64,000 nucleotides of DNA from Halomonas daqiaonensis (GCF_900109725.1 NZ_FOBC01000015.1:26273-90272), one strand, 5' to 3'. Shown: positions 9,213 through 19,487, numbered from the stretch's first letter. The notes: generated from the sequence alone by a model not told the origin. Numbers and translations: made by a program.

Positions 9213-11117
9213 TCAGTTGCGCAGGCCAAGGATGGTGTCGATGACGTTCCTGCCTGTCTCGATAACCTTGGCATTCGCCTGGTAGTACTGCTGGTAGCGG
9301 ATCAGGTTGGCGGCTTCCTCGTCCAGGTTCACGCCGGACTCGGACTGCTGCACGGCCTTGAGCTGCTCGGTCAGCCCCTGCTGGGCATCCAGGTTGACCT
9401 GGACGATATTGGTACGGTTACCCACGTCACTGACCATGGCACCATAGGCGCCGCTGAGGGAGGCACTGCCACCCACCAGCGACTGTTCCTGCAGTTCCTG
9501 CATGCGTAACGCATTTTCGTTGTTGCCGCTGCCGACATCAGCTAAGCCCAGGGTCACTTTTTGACCATCCTCTAACTGCCCCAATGTCAGAGTGACGCCA
9601 TCAAGCACGATCTCATTGCCCGATTGCTTACCTGTGAACGAGGGGCCAGTTGCGCCTGTATCATTCTCGGTGTTGAGCGTAAAAGTTCCGTTTCCAGCAT
9701 CTACGACGGTCAATGTCCAAGGTGTATCACCCGTCAGGGTATTGCCTGGCACAGGATCTGCCAGTGCCTTTTCGATGGCCCTGCTGTCGCCTCCGACTTT
9801 TACCAGGCTGCTAGCGGCGATCTTGTCCAGATCGGAGATGGCGCTCTCCAGGTTACCTGCCGCACGCCTTACCGGCTGGATCTCGAAGCGGTCTCCCTGC
9901 TGGGCATTGTTCAGATTCTGGAATTCGACTTGCACGCCGCCAAAGCTCAGCGTGTTGGTATCGAAGGTCGCATCTACCGCTACGCCACTGTCCTTGCGCA
10001 CCACCTCGAACCCGTTGGCATCGCCGGGACTATCGGCAACGACTCTAATGGTGTAATCGGTCGCGCGAAGCCCTCCGAGATCCGCTTCGTCGAAGCTGGC
10101 GGTGGCCGTGGCTCCCGGGTCGGTATTGCCGGCATGGGAATAAACCTGAGGCTCACCGAAGGTGAAGAGCGCCCCACCCTGCTCGCCGTCCAGGTCAACA
10201 CCGCTGGCATGCTGCTGGTTAACCCCCATGGCCAAGGAGACGGCCAGTTGGCCGATCTGGTTCTGGGTCTTGTCCAGGGTCTCGGCCCGGAAGTCCATCA
10301 GGCCACCGAGGGTGCCGCCGGTAACGGTATCCTCGTTGAGGGCCACCAGGTTGCCGCCGGAATCCTGATAGCCCAGCACCGTGCGCTGAGGGTCGGCAGG
10401 AGAATCCATCGCCTGAAGCTTGTAATGGTTGGTACCGGCCACCAGTGGCTGGCCATTGGGCAGTTTGATGTTGTAGGTCTTGCCGTCCTGGATGTTGAGA
10501 CGCACATCCATGCGCTCGCTCAACTCGTTGACCATCTGGTCGCGCTGGTTGAGCAAGCCGTTGGGCGCCTCGCCGGTGCGTGCCCGGGCAAGGATGATTT
10601 CCCGGTTGATGCCGGCCAGCTGCTCGGTGGTGTTGTTGATCTGGGTGACTTCGTCGGCAATCTGGCCGTTGATGCCTTGCTGCATGTCCTGCAGGTAGCC
10701 ATCGAAGGAGCGGAACTGGGCGGTCAGGGTATCGGTGGCACCCAGCACGCCCTGACGGGCAGCGGGATCGGAAGGCGCGCTGGCCAGGTCCTCCATGGAG
10801 GAAAAGAAGTTCTGCATCAGGGGAGCCAGGCCGGCGTCCCGATCCGCCAGCAGGCTGTCGATCTGGTCCACCTGGGTGCTGTAGGCCTCCAGGGCACTGG
10901 ACTTGCTGGTCGCGGCATTGAGCTGCGAGGCCACGTACTGGTTGAACTGGCGCTGGATGTCGTTGACCTCGACGCCGCCATCGGCACGACTCTCCCCGAG
11001 AATGGTCACCTCGCGGTTATAACCTGGGGTATAGACGTTGCTGATGTTGTTACTGGTGGTGCTCAGGGCATTCTGTGCCGCGTTGAGGCCACTCAGTCCC
11101 GTGGAGAAGATGCTCAT
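9213..11117 (-). CDS. flgK: FlgK, hook-filament junction protein 1 (HAP1)
   Basis: Junction protein that sits directly on the hook. The 634 residues carry the N-terminal signature S-T-G-L-S-G-L-N-A-A-Q and S-N-N-I-S-N-V-Y-T-P-G-Y-N-R. The C-terminal helix contains N-L-D-E-E-A-A-N-L-I-R-Y-Q-Q-Y-Y-Q-A-N, diagnostic for FlgK. It is about 85 residues longer than the enteric protein, in the central domains. A sigma-28 promoter lies 29 nt upstream, so it is a late gene transcribed apart from flgB-J. Confidence 0.97.
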   Translation of the reverse strand: MSIFSTGLSGLNAAQNALSTTSNNISNVYTPGYNREVTILGESRADGGVEVNDIQRQFNQYVASQLNAATSKSSALEAYSTQVDQIDSLLADRDAGLAPLMQNFFSSMEDLASAPSDPAARQGVLGATDTLTAQFRSFDGYLQDMQQGINGQIADEVTQINNTTEQLAGINREIILARARTGEAPNGLLNQRDQMVNELSERMDVRLNIQDGKTYNIKLPNGQPLVAGTNHYKLQAMDSPADPQRTVLGYQDSGGNLVALNEDTVTGGTLGGLMDFRAETLDKTQNQIGQLAVSLAMGVNQQHASGVDLDGEQGGALFTFGEPQVYSHAGNTDPGATATASFDEADLGGLRATDYTIRVVADSPGDANGFEVVRKDSGVAVDATFDTNTLSFGGVQVEFQNLNNAQQGDRFEIQPVRRAAGNLESAISDLDKIAASSLVKVGGDSRAIEKALADPVPGNTLTGDTPWTLTVVDAGNGTFTLNTENDTGATGPSFTGKQSGNEIVLDGVTLTLGQLEDGQKVTLGLADVGSGNNENALRMQELQEQSLVGGSASLSGAYGAMVSDVGNRTNIVQVNLDAQQGLTEQLKAVQQSESGVNLDEEAANLIRYQQYYQANAKVIETGRNVIDTILGLRN

Positions 11118-11145
11118 GGCGTATTTTCCTTAAGCCGATATGAGT

Positions 11146-11172
11146 GTATCGGCATTGCGGCGACAATCTTGA
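11146..11172 (-). promoter_or_regulatory. Sigma-28 (FliA) promoter of flgKL
   Basis: On the minus strand the site reads TCAAGATT-N11-GCCGATAC, against the consensus TAAAGTTT-N11-GCCGATAA. It lies in the gap between flgJ and flgK, and its -10 box ends 29 nt before the flgK start. Confidence 0.85.
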
Positions 11173-11195
11173 GAGTTAAATCCTCGAGCGCTGGA

Positions 11196-12239
11196 TCAGA
11201 ACGACACGGGGATTCCACCAGGCGTGCCGTTGCTCGCCAGGGTCGTGTTGCCGCCCAGCGGCCCCATGGTGTCCATCACGGCAATCAACTTGTCGGCATA
11301 GGCCGGATCGGTCGCATAACCGCCCTGCTGCAGTGCCTTGGCCGCCTGCTCGGCGCTACCCGCGGTAGTCACCGCAGCGTAGCGGGAATTCTCACTGATC
11401 AACCGGGCGTAGTCGGTAAAGGCCTCTTCGAAGGAACCATAGACCCGGAAATCATCACGAATGCGCTGGCGCTGGCCGTCGAACACCTCATGCGTGGTGA
11501 TCTCGGTGGTCTCACCCTGCCAGCGGCTACCGGCCTTGATACCGAAAAGGTTGTAGCTGTTGCCGCCATCACGGGTGGCGATCTCATGCCGGCCCCAGCC
11601 GGTTTCCAGGGCCGCCTGGGCGAGGATCAACTCGGCCGGTACCCCGGTGGACCGGCTCGCCGCCTGGGCGGGCGCCTCGAGGCGATCCAGGAAGTTCTGC
11701 ACATGAGCGGGCAGGTCGTTTCGTGTCGCCTGGCGTGAACCGTCAACGTCGCTGTCGGATGATGCACCAGCGGGGATCGCCATCAGTTCGTCGAGGAACT
11801 GCTGCGGCATCGTCGCCTTGTCATCCGCTGCCTCGGGCTGGATGGCATCCGTCAGCACCCTGGGGCTGCCTTGGGGAATACCGGCGATCAATGACTCGAT
11901 ATCCGTCCCCTCGCTAGCCTGTTGAGGAGGAACAAACCCGCGGCCTTCCAGCTCCGCGACCAGCGTATCGGCCAGGCCGATACCGCGATTCGCCAGGGTC
12001 TGTGACCATTGCTTGTCGAGCAGCGACTGGTAGAAGTCGGTCTGCTTGCTGTCGAGGAGGCCGGAGGTCGGCATGGCCTCACGCATGCTCTTCATCATCA
12101 TCTGGATGAACAGCGCCTCGAACTGCTTGGCGGCCTCCCCGGCGCCACCGGAAGGATCCTGCCGGGCCGTATGCTTGAGCCGCTGCAGGCCCTGCATGTC
12201 CAGGGCGAACTGGCCGTCGATATTGCTGCCCAGACTCAT
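11196..12239 (-). CDS. flgJ: FlgJ, rod-assembly protein and peptidoglycan hydrolase
   Basis: Two-domain protein exported into the periplasm. The N-terminal rod-capping part (residues ~1-110) has the FlgJ phrase K-Q-F-E-A-L-F-I-Q-M-M-M-K-S-M-R. A low-complexity linker follows. The C-terminal glucosaminidase/muramidase domain (from ~185) carries the catalytic Glu in L-A-Q-A-A-L-E-T-G-W-G and the Y-N-L-F-G-I-K motif. Length 347 is near the usual 313. The start overlaps the flgI stop by one base. Confidence 0.96.
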   Translation of the reverse strand: MSLGSNIDGQFALDMQGLQRLKHTARQDPSGGAGEAAKQFEALFIQMMMKSMREAMPTSGLLDSKQTDFYQSLLDKQWSQTLANRGIGLADTLVAELEGRGFVPPQQASEGTDIESLIAGIPQGSPRVLTDAIQPEAADDKATMPQQFLDELMAIPAGASSDSDVDGSRQATRNDLPAHVQNFLDRLEAPAQAASRSTGVPAELILAQAALETGWGRHEIATRDGGNSYNLFGIKAGSRWQGETTEITTHEVFDGQRQRIRDDFRVYGSFEEAFTDYARLISENSRYAAVTTAGSAEQAAKALQQGGYATDPAYADKLIAVMDTMGPLGGNTTLASNGTPGGIPVSF

Positions 12240-13366
12240 CAGATGATCTCCAGCTCGGCTCGCAGCGATCCGGCGGCCTTGAGCGCCTCGAGGATCGACA
12301 TCAGGTCGGCGGGAGAAGCGCCCAGGGTGTTCAGGGCATCCACCACCTCCATCAGGTCGGCGCCTTCCACGACCTTGAGGGTGCCGGGCTGCTGCTCGAC
12401 GCTGATCTCGGTGTCACGAACCACCACGGTCTCGCCACCGGTGAACGGATTCGGCTGGCTGACGCCCACCTCGGTATCGATCACGATCGAGAGGTTGCCA
12501 TGGGCCACGGCAGCCTGACGCAGTGTCACGTTGCCATTGAGCACGATGGAGCCGGTACGCGAGTTGAGTACCACCCGGGGGAGGGACTCGGTGGGAGTGA
12601 CCTGAACGTTCTCGACACGCGCCATGAAGTTGACGCGTGAGTTGGCACTCTGCGGGCCGTCGAGGGCGATGACGCGACCATTGCGGGCCGCCGCTACCGG
12701 ACGGCCGAACTCGGCATTGATCGCGCTCACCACACGCTGGGCGGTTCCGAAATCCGCCTCGTTGAGCTCGAGATCGAGCACTCCGCCGTTGGCGCCCAGG
12801 TCGAGGGGCACCTCACGTTCGACCATGGCCCCTCCGACAATACGACCGCTGGCCTGCTGGTTGATCTGCACGCTGCTGCCGCCGGCCTGGGCCCCGGCCC
12901 CGCCGACCAGCAGACTTCCCTGCGCGATGGCATAGGTATCGCCATCGGCGCCCTTGAGTGGAGTCATCAACAGGGTGCCGCCGCGCAGACTTCGGGCGTT
13001 GCCCACGGAGGAGACGGTCACGTCGATACGCTGACCGGGGCGCGAGAAGGGGGGCAGGTCGGCCGTGACCATCGCCGCTGCCACGTTGCGCAGCTGCATG
13101 TTCGTCCCGGGGGGGACGGTGATGCCGAGCTGCGAGAGCATATTGGACAGGCTCTGGCCGGTGAACGGCGCCTGTGTCGTCTGGTCGCCCGTGTTATCCA
13201 GCCCAACCACCAGGCCGTAGCCCACCAACACGTTGTCGCGCACACCACCGAAAGACGCCAACTCACGAATTCGCTCAGCCTGAGCGGGCAGGGCCACCAG
13301 CGCGATCATGGCCAACAGCAGGAGTCGGATGAGGGGATTTTTCGCCAAGCCGTCAACACGCATCAT
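12239..13366 (-). CDS. flgI: FlgI, P-ring protein
   Basis: Periplasmic P-ring subunit around the rod in the peptidoglycan layer. The 375 residues begin with a clear Sec signal peptide (basic N-region, hydrophobic LIRLLLLAMIALVALP, cleavage after A-Q-A near residue 30). The mature protein starts E-R-I-R-E-L-A-S, as in FlgI homologues, with the family phrases VGYGLVVGLDNTGDQT and NMLSQLGI. Located between flgJ and flgH in the normal order. Confidence 0.97.
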   Translation of the reverse strand: MMRVDGLAKNPLIRLLLLAMIALVALPAQAERIRELASFGGVRDNVLVGYGLVVGLDNTGDQTTQAPFTGQSLSNMLSQLGITVPPGTNMQLRNVAAAMVTADLPPFSRPGQRIDVTVSSVGNARSLRGGTLLMTPLKGADGDTYAIAQGSLLVGGAGAQAGGSSVQINQQASGRIVGGAMVEREVPLDLGANGGVLDLELNEADFGTAQRVVSAINAEFGRPVAAARNGRVIALDGPQSANSRVNFMARVENVQVTPTESLPRVVLNSRTGSIVLNGNVTLRQAAVAHGNLSIVIDTEVGVSQPNPFTGGETVVVRDTEISVEQQPGTLKVVEGADLMEVVDALNTLGASPADLMSILEALKAAGSLRAELEII

Positions 13367-13374
13367 GCCACCAC

Positions 13375-14094
13375 CTAGAAGGGCGAGACGTTAAGGAAGA
13401 AGCGCTGCAACCAGCCCATGTGCTGCGCCTCGTTGATGTAGCCGTCACCCACATACTCGATTCGCGCATCGGCGACCGAGGTGGAAGGCACGGTGTTCTG
13501 GGCCGTGATGGTGCGGGGGTTGACCACACCCGAGAAGCGGATGAATTCGGTACCCTGATTGATGGCGATGTGCTTCTCGCCACGCACCCGCAGGTTGCCG
13601 TTGTTCATGACCTCGAGTACCGAGACGGTGATGGTGCCGGTGAAGGAGTTATTGGCCTCGGACCCTCCGCCGCCACTGAAATCGCTGTCGCCACTGAAAT
13701 CGAAGCCATATTCGGCCAGTGTCTCCAGGGCATCGGGCAACTGGGCCAGGTCGAGGCTGGATGAGCCACTGCGATCGGCGTTGGACTGGCTGTTCTTGCT
13801 GGCACTGACCTCTTCGTCCAGCACGATGGTCAGAATGTCGCCCGCCGTCCGCGGTCGGCGATCTTCGAAGAGAGGGTGGTAACCTCGCTCGGCCTGATAG
13901 ATCGAGCCATTGGCACGCGGTGCCGGGCGATCGGGAATCTCGATACGTTCCTGCTCACCGACCACCGAGGCACGCGGAATCTGCGCACACCCCCCCAGAA
14001 CCAGCAGCACCAGGGCCAGTACCAGCAACCGGCAGCCGACGACGCCTTCTCGCCTGCCTCGCATGTCATTCATCAGGCCCACCATTGCAGCCAC
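13375..14094 (-). CDS. flgH: FlgH, L-ring lipoprotein
   Basis: Outer-membrane L-ring subunit. The N-terminus carries a lipoprotein signal with lipobox L-G-G-C (Cys near residue 36), followed by the FlgH core ([14 protein letters not shown], and the C-terminal [10 protein letters not shown]). The frame opens at 14094, giving 239 residues. In-frame ATGs at residues 4 and 8 would give a more usual signal length, so the exact start is uncertain. Confidence 0.95.
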   Translation of the reverse strand: MAAMVGLMNDMRGRREGVVGCRLLVLALVLLVLGGCAQIPRASVVGEQERIEIPDRPAPRANGSIYQAERGYHPLFEDRRPRTAGDILTIVLDEEVSASKNSQSNADRSGSSSLDLAQLPDALETLAEYGFDFSGDSDFSGGGGSEANNSFTGTITVSVLEVMNNGNLRVRGEKHIAINQGTEFIRFSGVVNPRTITAQNTVPSTSVADARIEYVGDGYINEAQHMGWLQRFFLNVSPF

Positions 14095-14103
14095 CTCTCT
14101 CGG

Positions 14104-14886
14104 TTACAGCTGGGTCAGGCGCGCCAGCATCTCGTCGCTGGTCTGCACCGCCTTGCTGTTGATCTCGTAGGCCCGCTGGGTCTGGATCATGCTGACCATC
14201 TCTTCCACCACGTTGACGTTGGAGGTCTCGACATAGCCCTGAAAGAGACGACCGGCACCGTTCATCCCGGGCATGGACTCGTTACGCGGCCCGGAGGAGG
14301 TCGTCTCGGCATAGAGGTTGCCGCCCATGCTCTCGAGCCCGGTCGGGTTGACGAAGGTGGAGAGGGTGATCTGGCCGACCTGGTTGTCCTGAGTACTGCC
14401 CGGCTCGGTGACGGTTACCACACCATCCTCGCCAATCGACACCGAGAGGGCGTTGGCGGGAATGATGATCGCCGGCTCCATCGGATACCCGTTGGCCGTG
14501 ACCATCTGGCCGTTCTCGTTGAGCTGGAAGCTACCGTCCCGGGTGTAGGCGGTGGAGCCGTCCGGCATCAGCACCTGGAAGAAACCGTTGCCGTTGATGG
14601 CCAGATCACGAGAATTCCCGGTGTTCTCGAGCCCACCCTGAGTGTGCAGCCGCTCGGTAGCCACGGGGCGAACGCCTGTACCCACCTGCATGCCCGAGGG
14701 CAGGCGGTCCTGGATGTTGTTCTGGGCACCGGGCTGTCGAATGTTCTGGTACAGCAGGTCCTCGAATACGGCTCGGGACTGCTTGAAGCCATTGGTACTG
14801 ACGTTGGCCAGGTTGTTGGAGATGACATCCAGCTTGACCTGCTGGGATTCCAGGCCGGTCTTGGCGGTCCAGAGTGACTTGATCAT
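14104..14886 (-). CDS. flgG: FlgG, distal rod protein
   Basis: Distal rod subunit, 260 residues, the family's standard length. It starts [11 protein letters not shown] and contains the rod/hook signature [19 protein letters not shown] (residues 19-37). It ends in the C-terminal helix [24 protein letters not shown]. Lies between flgF and flgH. Confidence 0.98.
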   Translation of the reverse strand: MIKSLWTAKTGLESQQVKLDVISNNLANVSTNGFKQSRAVFEDLLYQNIRQPGAQNNIQDRLPSGMQVGTGVRPVATERLHTQGGLENTGNSRDLAINGNGFFQVLMPDGSTAYTRDGSFQLNENGQMVTANGYPMEPAIIIPANALSVSIGEDGVVTVTEPGSTQDNQVGQITLSTFVNPTGLESMGGNLYAETTSSGPRNESMPGMNGAGRLFQGYVETSNVNVVEEMVSMIQTQRAYEINSKAVQTSDEMLARLTQL

Positions 14887-14924
14887 TCCGGTTTCCTCTG
14901 AGTAATCGGGTGTGGTGCGGGCAC

Positions 14925-15683
14925 TTAGCCCTGCACCGACAGCAGGCTGTTGGCACGCTGAGCGTTTTCGTCGGCGGTGCTGATGACCTTGGTCTGCATC
15001 TCGTAGCGACGTGCCACGTCGATCATCGACACCATGGCATCCACGGCGCTGACGTTACTGCCTTCCAGCGCTCCGCTGACGAGACGCACATCCTCGTCGG
15101 CCGGCAAGGCAGCCGGTGCCTCATCCTCACCGGCAATGGGGCGAAAGAGGCCGTCGTCGCTGCGCGCCAGCTCTCCCTGCGGAGGGTTGACCAGCTTGAG
15201 GCGACCGACCGGCACCAGGGCATCGGGATCCTCGCCGGCGCCGATGGTACTGATGGTGCCATCCGCCCCGATGGAGACCTGGGCGCCCAGCGGCACCTGG
15301 ATGGGTCCGCCCTCGCCCATCACCGGGCGACCGACGCTGGTCAGCAGGCCGTTGCCGTCCACCTGGAGATCACCACGGCGCGTATAGGCCTCATCGCCAC
15401 CCTGCGCCTGTACGGCGAGCCATCCCTGGCCGTCGATGGCGACATCCAGGGCGCGACCGGTCTGGTTGATGGCACCGGTCGTCAAGTCCGCTCCCGGCGT
15501 GGAGGCGGCCACCGAGACGCGGGTTGGCAGTGCGCCATCACCCTGCACCGGCACGGCGCGCATGGCGTGCAGCTGGGCGCGAAAGCCGGCAGTATCCACA
15601 TTGGAGAGGTTGTGGCTGACCACCGACTGCTGCTCCATGCTCTGTCGGGCGCCGCTCATGGCGGTATAGAGAATGCGATCCAT
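14925..15683 (-). CDS. flgF: FlgF, proximal rod protein
   Basis: Rod subunit of 252 residues. The start was placed at ATG 15683 because GGAGA lies 7 nt before it and the protein then begins [12 protein letters not shown], the FlgF N-terminus; the longer open frame upstream runs back into flgE. It has the rod motif [17 protein letters not shown] and the C-terminal [11 protein letters not shown] helix. Follows flgE directly. Confidence 0.97.
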   Translation of the reverse strand: MDRILYTAMSGARQSMEQQSVVSHNLSNVDTAGFRAQLHAMRAVPVQGDGALPTRVSVAASTPGADLTTGAINQTGRALDVAIDGQGWLAVQAQGGDEAYTRRGDLQVDGNGLLTSVGRPVMGEGGPIQVPLGAQVSIGADGTISTIGAGEDPDALVPVGRLKLVNPPQGELARSDDGLFRPIAGEDEAPAALPADEDVRLVSGALEGSNVSAVDAMVSMIDVARRYEMQTKVISTADENAQRANSLLSVQG

Positions 15684-15705
15684 GGGTGAGTCTCCGTCGA
15701 CGCGA

Positions 15706-16926
15706 TCAGCGCAGGTTGATGGCGGTCTGCAGGACCTCGTCCTGGGTCTGGATAGTCTTGGAGTTGGCCTGGTAGGCACGCTGGGTCACGATCATATTGA
15801 CCAGCTCACGTGCCATGTCGACGTTGGAAGTCTCGATGGCACCGGACTCGATGGTGCCCAGCAACCCCGTGCCGGGAGGCCCGACCAGTTCCTGGCCCGA
15901 TGCCTGAGTGGCGGACCAGACATTGTCGCCCTGGGGATTCAAGCCTTCCGGGTTGCGGAAGTTGGCCATGACGATTTGGCCGGCCGCAAGCGACTGTTCA
16001 TTGCTGTAATTACGCACCACGGTGCCATCGTTTTCGATGTTGATGCCGACCAGTGTCCCAGAGGTGAAGCCGTTCTGGGTCAGGGAACTGGTGGTGGATG
16101 TGTTGCCGAACTGGGTGGAGCCGGCCAGATTCAGATCGAATGACAGGGCCGCGGGACCAGTGCCAAGTGGCGTCGTATTATTGTTGGCCACATTAATGGT
16201 AGGCGGCGTGCCTGGTGCAGTTAGGCCACCGTTATTATCGAAACTCAATGTAAAGTCGTTGGCTGCGTCATAGTAACCGTCCATGGCTACCTTGGCGTCC
16301 CAGGCGTTGGCAGCCGTCTTCTCGTAATAGACGCTGAAGTTTCGCGGGTTGCCCAAAGAGTCGTAGGCCGTAAAGTTATTGGAGAAGTGGTAGGGGACTT
16401 GCGTACCATCATCCATTTCCGCGGTATTCAGTCCCTGACCTGCCACTTCACGGGAATCCAGGTTGAAGGTGGTGGCCACCTGGGTGGTGGCGCTGGCCGG
16501 CATCTCGTCGGATGCCACTTGCAACACTTCCGGCTGGCCACCACCCAGCACCTCACCTGCCGCGTTGGCACCGTAGCCCATGATGCGCGCGCCCTGGGCA
16601 TTCTGCAGATAGCCATCCGGCGTCATGGTCAGCTGGCCATTGCGCGAATAAACCACCTGGTCGGCCTGCTCGAACCGGAAGAAGCCCTGGCCGCTGATGC
16701 CCAGGTCCAGGTTGCGGCTGGTCGCCTCCAGGTTGCCCTCACTGAAGTCCTGCAGCACGGCGGACACCCGCGTGCCCAGGCCCACCCTGGAATTGGCGAA
16801 GACATCGGCAAACTGGGCGCTGCTGCTCTTGAAGCCCACGGTCTGCGAATTGGCGATGTTGTTGCCCTGGACGTCAAGGCTGGAGGCGGCGGCGTTCAAC
16901 CCACTCAGTGCTTGTGAAAATCCCAT
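15706..16926 (-). CDS. flgE: FlgE, hook protein
   Basis: Structural subunit of the hook, 406 residues (enteric 402). The N-terminus M-G-F-S-Q-A-L-S-G-L-N-A-A and the signature DVQGNNIANSQTVGFKSS identify it, with the C-terminal helix NMIVTQRAYQANSKTIQTQDE. The central Asn/Thr-rich domains are the exposed hook surface. A 53-nt gap separates it from flgD, its assembly cap. Confidence 0.98.
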   Translation of the reverse strand: MGFSQALSGLNAAASSLDVQGNNIANSQTVGFKSSSAQFADVFANSRVGLGTRVSAVLQDFSEGNLEATSRNLDLGISGQGFFRFEQADQVVYSRNGQLTMTPDGYLQNAQGARIMGYGANAAGEVLGGGQPEVLQVASDEMPASATTQVATTFNLDSREVAGQGLNTAEMDDGTQVPYHFSNNFTAYDSLGNPRNFSVYYEKTAANAWDAKVAMDGYYDAANDFTLSFDNNGGLTAPGTPPTINVANNNTTPLGTGPAALSFDLNLAGSTQFGNTSTTSSLTQNGFTSGTLVGINIENDGTVVRNYSNEQSLAAGQIVMANFRNPEGLNPQGDNVWSATQASGQELVGPPGTGLLGTIESGAIETSNVDMARELVNMIVTQRAYQANSKTIQTQDEVLQTAINLR

Positions 16927-16979
16927 GTCGTTATCCCCTGCGGATCATATTGCTGTTGTCTGGAGTGGGGCTGAGGCCC

Positions 16980-17675
16980 CTAGAGAATCTGCTTGACGTC
17001 GGCAATGCCGACCTGGCCGTAGATGGCTCCCAGGTCCAGCGAGAAGCTACCGTTATCGTCGACCGGCGTAATGCCATTGACCATGGCGTAGTTGAGGGTC
17101 TCGGCAGCCAGTGGCTTATCTCCTCGGGTGGCCTCGATGCTGACCTGATAGGCACCCTCTGCGGCCTTCTGGCCATCGCTGGTCAATCCATCCCAGCGGA
17201 AGGATTCCACGCCGGCAGAGACCGCCCCGATGTCATAGCGGTTGACCACTTCTCCGGCGCCGTTGGTGATGGTGACCTTGGCATTGTCGGCGGGGGCATC
17301 CAGCTCGATACCGAAGGGAGTGGTGTTCACTTCACCGCCTTCGCCATGGTTGAGCAGCACCCTGTTGCCAGGCACCAGCACGCCCTGGCCGATCAGCCCA
17401 CTGGCCTGCAGCGCCTGGCCGGCATTGATCTGGCCGGTGATGTCCTTCAGGGACTGGTTGAGCTCCTCGATGCCGCTGACGGTATTGATCTGGGCCAGCT
17501 GCGAGGTGGTCTCGTTGTTGTCCATCGGGTTGAGGGGATCCTGGTTCTTCAGCTGGGTCACCAGGAGGGTCATGAAGTTATCACGCAGATCGCCAGACTG
17601 CTTCGCGGCCTGGTTCGCGGAAGGACCGCCGGCATTCAGGCTGTTGATCACGCTGCTGTCGATGGTGGTCGCCAT
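16980..17675 (-). CDS. flgD: FlgD, hook-capping protein
   Basis: Scaffold that caps the growing hook. The start is set at ATG 17675, 4 nt after the flgC stop with a GAGG-type site 9 nt upstream, giving 231 residues; an in-frame GTG at 17690 would add five. The conserved export segment F-M-T-L-L-V-T-Q-L-K-N-Q-D-P-L-N-P is at about residues 35-51. FlgD Ig-like and Tudor-like regions (F-R-W-D-G near 150) follow. Confidence 0.96.
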   Translation of the reverse strand: MATTIDSSVINSLNAGGPSANQAAKQSGDLRDNFMTLLVTQLKNQDPLNPMDNNETTSQLAQINTVSGIEELNQSLKDITGQINAGQALQASGLIGQGVLVPGNRVLLNHGEGGEVNTTPFGIELDAPADNAKVTITNGAGEVVNRYDIGAVSAGVESFRWDGLTSDGQKAAEGAYQVSIEATRGDKPLAAETLNYAMVNGITPVDDNGSFSLDLGAIYGQVGIADVKQIL

Positions 17676-17679
17676 ATCG

Positions 17680-18087
17680 TTATCCCTCACCCAAGGTCAG
17701 TGTCTTGAGCATCAGTTGCTTGTTGGTGTTCATGACCTCGACGTTGGCCTGGTAGGAACGCGAGGCCGAGATCATGTTGACCATCTCGCCCACCGGATCG
17801 ACGTTGGGCATGGTCACGTAGCCCTCCTCGTCCGCCAGAGGGTGACCCGGGCGATACTCCATGCGCATGGGAGAGGGATCCTCGACCACCTCGCGAACGC
17901 CAACGCCTCCGATGCCGTCACGTGACTGCGCGCGGGTTTCGAACATCACCTGCTTGGCTCGGTAGGCCTCGCCATCAGGGCCCGCCACACTGTCCGCGTT
18001 GGCCAGGTTGCTGGCGGTGACGTTCATGCGCTGTGACTGGGCGCTCATGGCCGAGCCGGAGATATCGAAGATGGAGAACATCGACAT
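17680..18087 (-). CDS. flgC: FlgC, proximal rod protein
   Basis: Rod subunit of 135 residues, standard length. It has the N-terminal signature [17 protein letters not shown]. The C-terminal [16 protein letters not shown] is the FlgC form of the rod helix. Preceded by flgB with a 15-nt gap. Confidence 0.97.
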   Translation of the reverse strand: MSMFSIFDISGSAMSAQSQRMNVTASNLANADSVAGPDGEAYRAKQVMFETRAQSRDGIGGVGVREVVEDPSPMRMEYRPGHPLADEEGYVTMPNVDPVGEMVNMISASRSYQANVEVMNTNKQLMLKTLTLGEG

Positions 18088-18102
18088 AGGGTCACTCCTG
18101 GG

Positions 18103-18513
18103 TTATTCGGGCTGCATGGCCTTCTTGAGGCCCTGGATGCGGCTGTTGAGAATCGTCAGCGCCGACTGGTAGCGCACCGAGTTGTCGGCGAACGCGGTGC
18201 GTTCGCGATCCATGTCCACGGTGTTGCCGTCGAGGCTTGGCTGGTCGGGCACCCGATAGAGGAGATCACGAGAGGCTCCTGGCATTGCCTGGCCGTCGAT
18301 ATGACGCTCGGACGTCCGCGACAGGGCCAGCCCGCCACCACTTCCGCCCTGCTTGACGGCTTTCTGCAGCTCGCCGGCAAAGTCCATGTCGCGGGCCTTG
18401 TAGCCCGGTGTATCAGCATTGGCGATGTTGCTGGCCAGCACCTTCTGGCGCTCCTGCCGCAGCCCCAGGGCCTGCTGATGGAAGTTCAAAGAGGCTTCGA
18501 GCCGATCGATCAT
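18103..18513 (-). CDS. flgB: FlgB, proximal rod protein
   Basis: First gene of the flgB-J operon, 136 residues. Contains R-Q-E-R-Q-K-V-L-A-S-N-I-A-N-A-D-T-P-G-Y-K-A-R-D, the FlgB rod signature, near residues 20-43. Divergent from flgA across a 159-nt gap that must hold both promoters. No sigma-28 site was found there, in line with class II (FlhDC) control; I could not define an FlhDC box. Confidence 0.97.
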   Translation of the reverse strand: MIDRLEASLNFHQQALGLRQERQKVLASNIANADTPGYKARDMDFAGELQKAVKQGGSGGGLALSRTSERHIDGQAMPGASRDLLYRVPDQPSLDGNTVDMDRERTAFADNSVRYQSALTILNSRIQGLKKAMQPE

Positions 18514-18672
18514 TCCGGCGCTCCCCGAAAAGGTATGAGTCGACGATGGAGAATAGCCAAGCCCGTGTCATGACAAAGGGTCGAACAGCCGGCATTCGGG
18601 TAGCCAATTCAAGACTTCCACCACAAACGCAGTCGTTAGAATCGTGGTATCAGTCCCGACCCTGGCATCGAC

Positions 18673-19383
18673 ATGCTCCGACATTGCCTATCACCGCTCT
18701 CTGGCCGACACCTGGCCTCCCTCCTGGCGCTGCCCTTGCTGCTGCTGGCAGGGCCGAGCCATGGCGGGGAAAATGCCATGCTGACGAAGGTTCACGCCTT
18801 CCTCTTCGAGCAGGCCGCGACCTCGGGCGATGAAGACATCGTCATCGACGTGCATCCGCCCCGCGCCAGCCTGTCAGCCTGCGAAGACCCCACCCCCTTT
18901 CTGCCCAACGCCTCCTCACGTCCGGTCGGGCGCGTTTCGGTGGGCGTGCGCTGTGGCGACCAGGGGCGACAGGTGCGTTATCTTCAGGCCGAGATCCATG
19001 TCACCGGCAGTTACGTCGAGGTTTCCCGGAAGATAGAAGCCGGCGAGACTATCCGACCGGAGCACCTGGTCGAACGACAGGGAAGTCTGGGTCGACTGCC
19101 CCAACGGACCATCCTCGACCCCGACCAGGCGATCGGCCAGGAAGCCACCCGTCCGCTGGCCGCGGGCGTGACGCTGCAAGATCACCATCTGCGTCCGCGC
19201 CAGCTGGTCAAGCGCGGGCAACGCGTGGTCATCGAGGCTCAGGGGGCGGGGTTCCGGATTGCGAGGGAGGCCGAGGCACTGGAGCCGGGGGGCGAGGGAG
19301 AGCGTGTCCGCGTGCGACTCCCCGATCGCGAGATCCTCGAGGCAAGGGTCATCGGCGAGGGGCGCATGGCCGTGGACTTTTGA
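18673..19383 (+). CDS. flgA: FlgA, P-ring chaperone
   Basis: Periplasmic chaperone for FlgI assembly. It has 236 residues with an N-terminal signal peptide (hydrophobic LASLLALPLLLLAGP, likely cleavage around residue 33). A C-terminal SAF domain includes I-E-A-G-E-T-I-R-P-E-H-L and A-G-V-T-L-Q. It is divergent from flgB and upstream of flgM, the enteric arrangement. Confidence 0.95.
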   Translation: MLRHCLSPLSGRHLASLLALPLLLLAGPSHGGENAMLTKVHAFLFEQAATSGDEDIVIDVHPPRASLSACEDPTPFLPNASSRPVGRVSVGVRCGDQGRQVRYLQAEIHVTGSYVEVSRKIEAGETIRPEHLVERQGSLGRLPQRTILDPDQAIGQEATRPLAAGVTLQDHHLRPRQLVKRGQRVVIEAQGAGFRIAREAEALEPGGEGERVRVRLPDREILEARVIGEGRMAVDF

Positions 19384-19424
19384 GCTCACCGGCAGCAAAC
19401 TCGCCGCTGAAGCACACTCAGCGT

Positions 19425-19451
19425 TAAAGTTATCGAATCGACGGCCGATAC
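19425..19451 (+). promoter_or_regulatory. Sigma-28 (FliA) promoter of flgMN
   Basis: TAAAGTTA-N11-GCCGATAC, one mismatch in each box, 36 nt before the flgM start. A separate late promoter for flgM besides readthrough from flgA is the known enteric design, letting FliA control its own anti-sigma factor. Confidence 0.9.
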
Positions 19452-19487
19452 CCTTTTCATCATCCCATCGGTCACGAGGCCATCATT

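Noticed and set aside
9624..11738. 704-codon open frame on the plus strand across flgK and flgJ
   Set aside because: It is antisense to two certain genes, has no ribosome binding site or family resemblance, and arises from the high GC content of the third codon positions.
13876..14877. 333-codon plus-strand open frame opposite flgH and flgG
   Set aside because: Shadow of two recognised genes; no supporting start site or motif.
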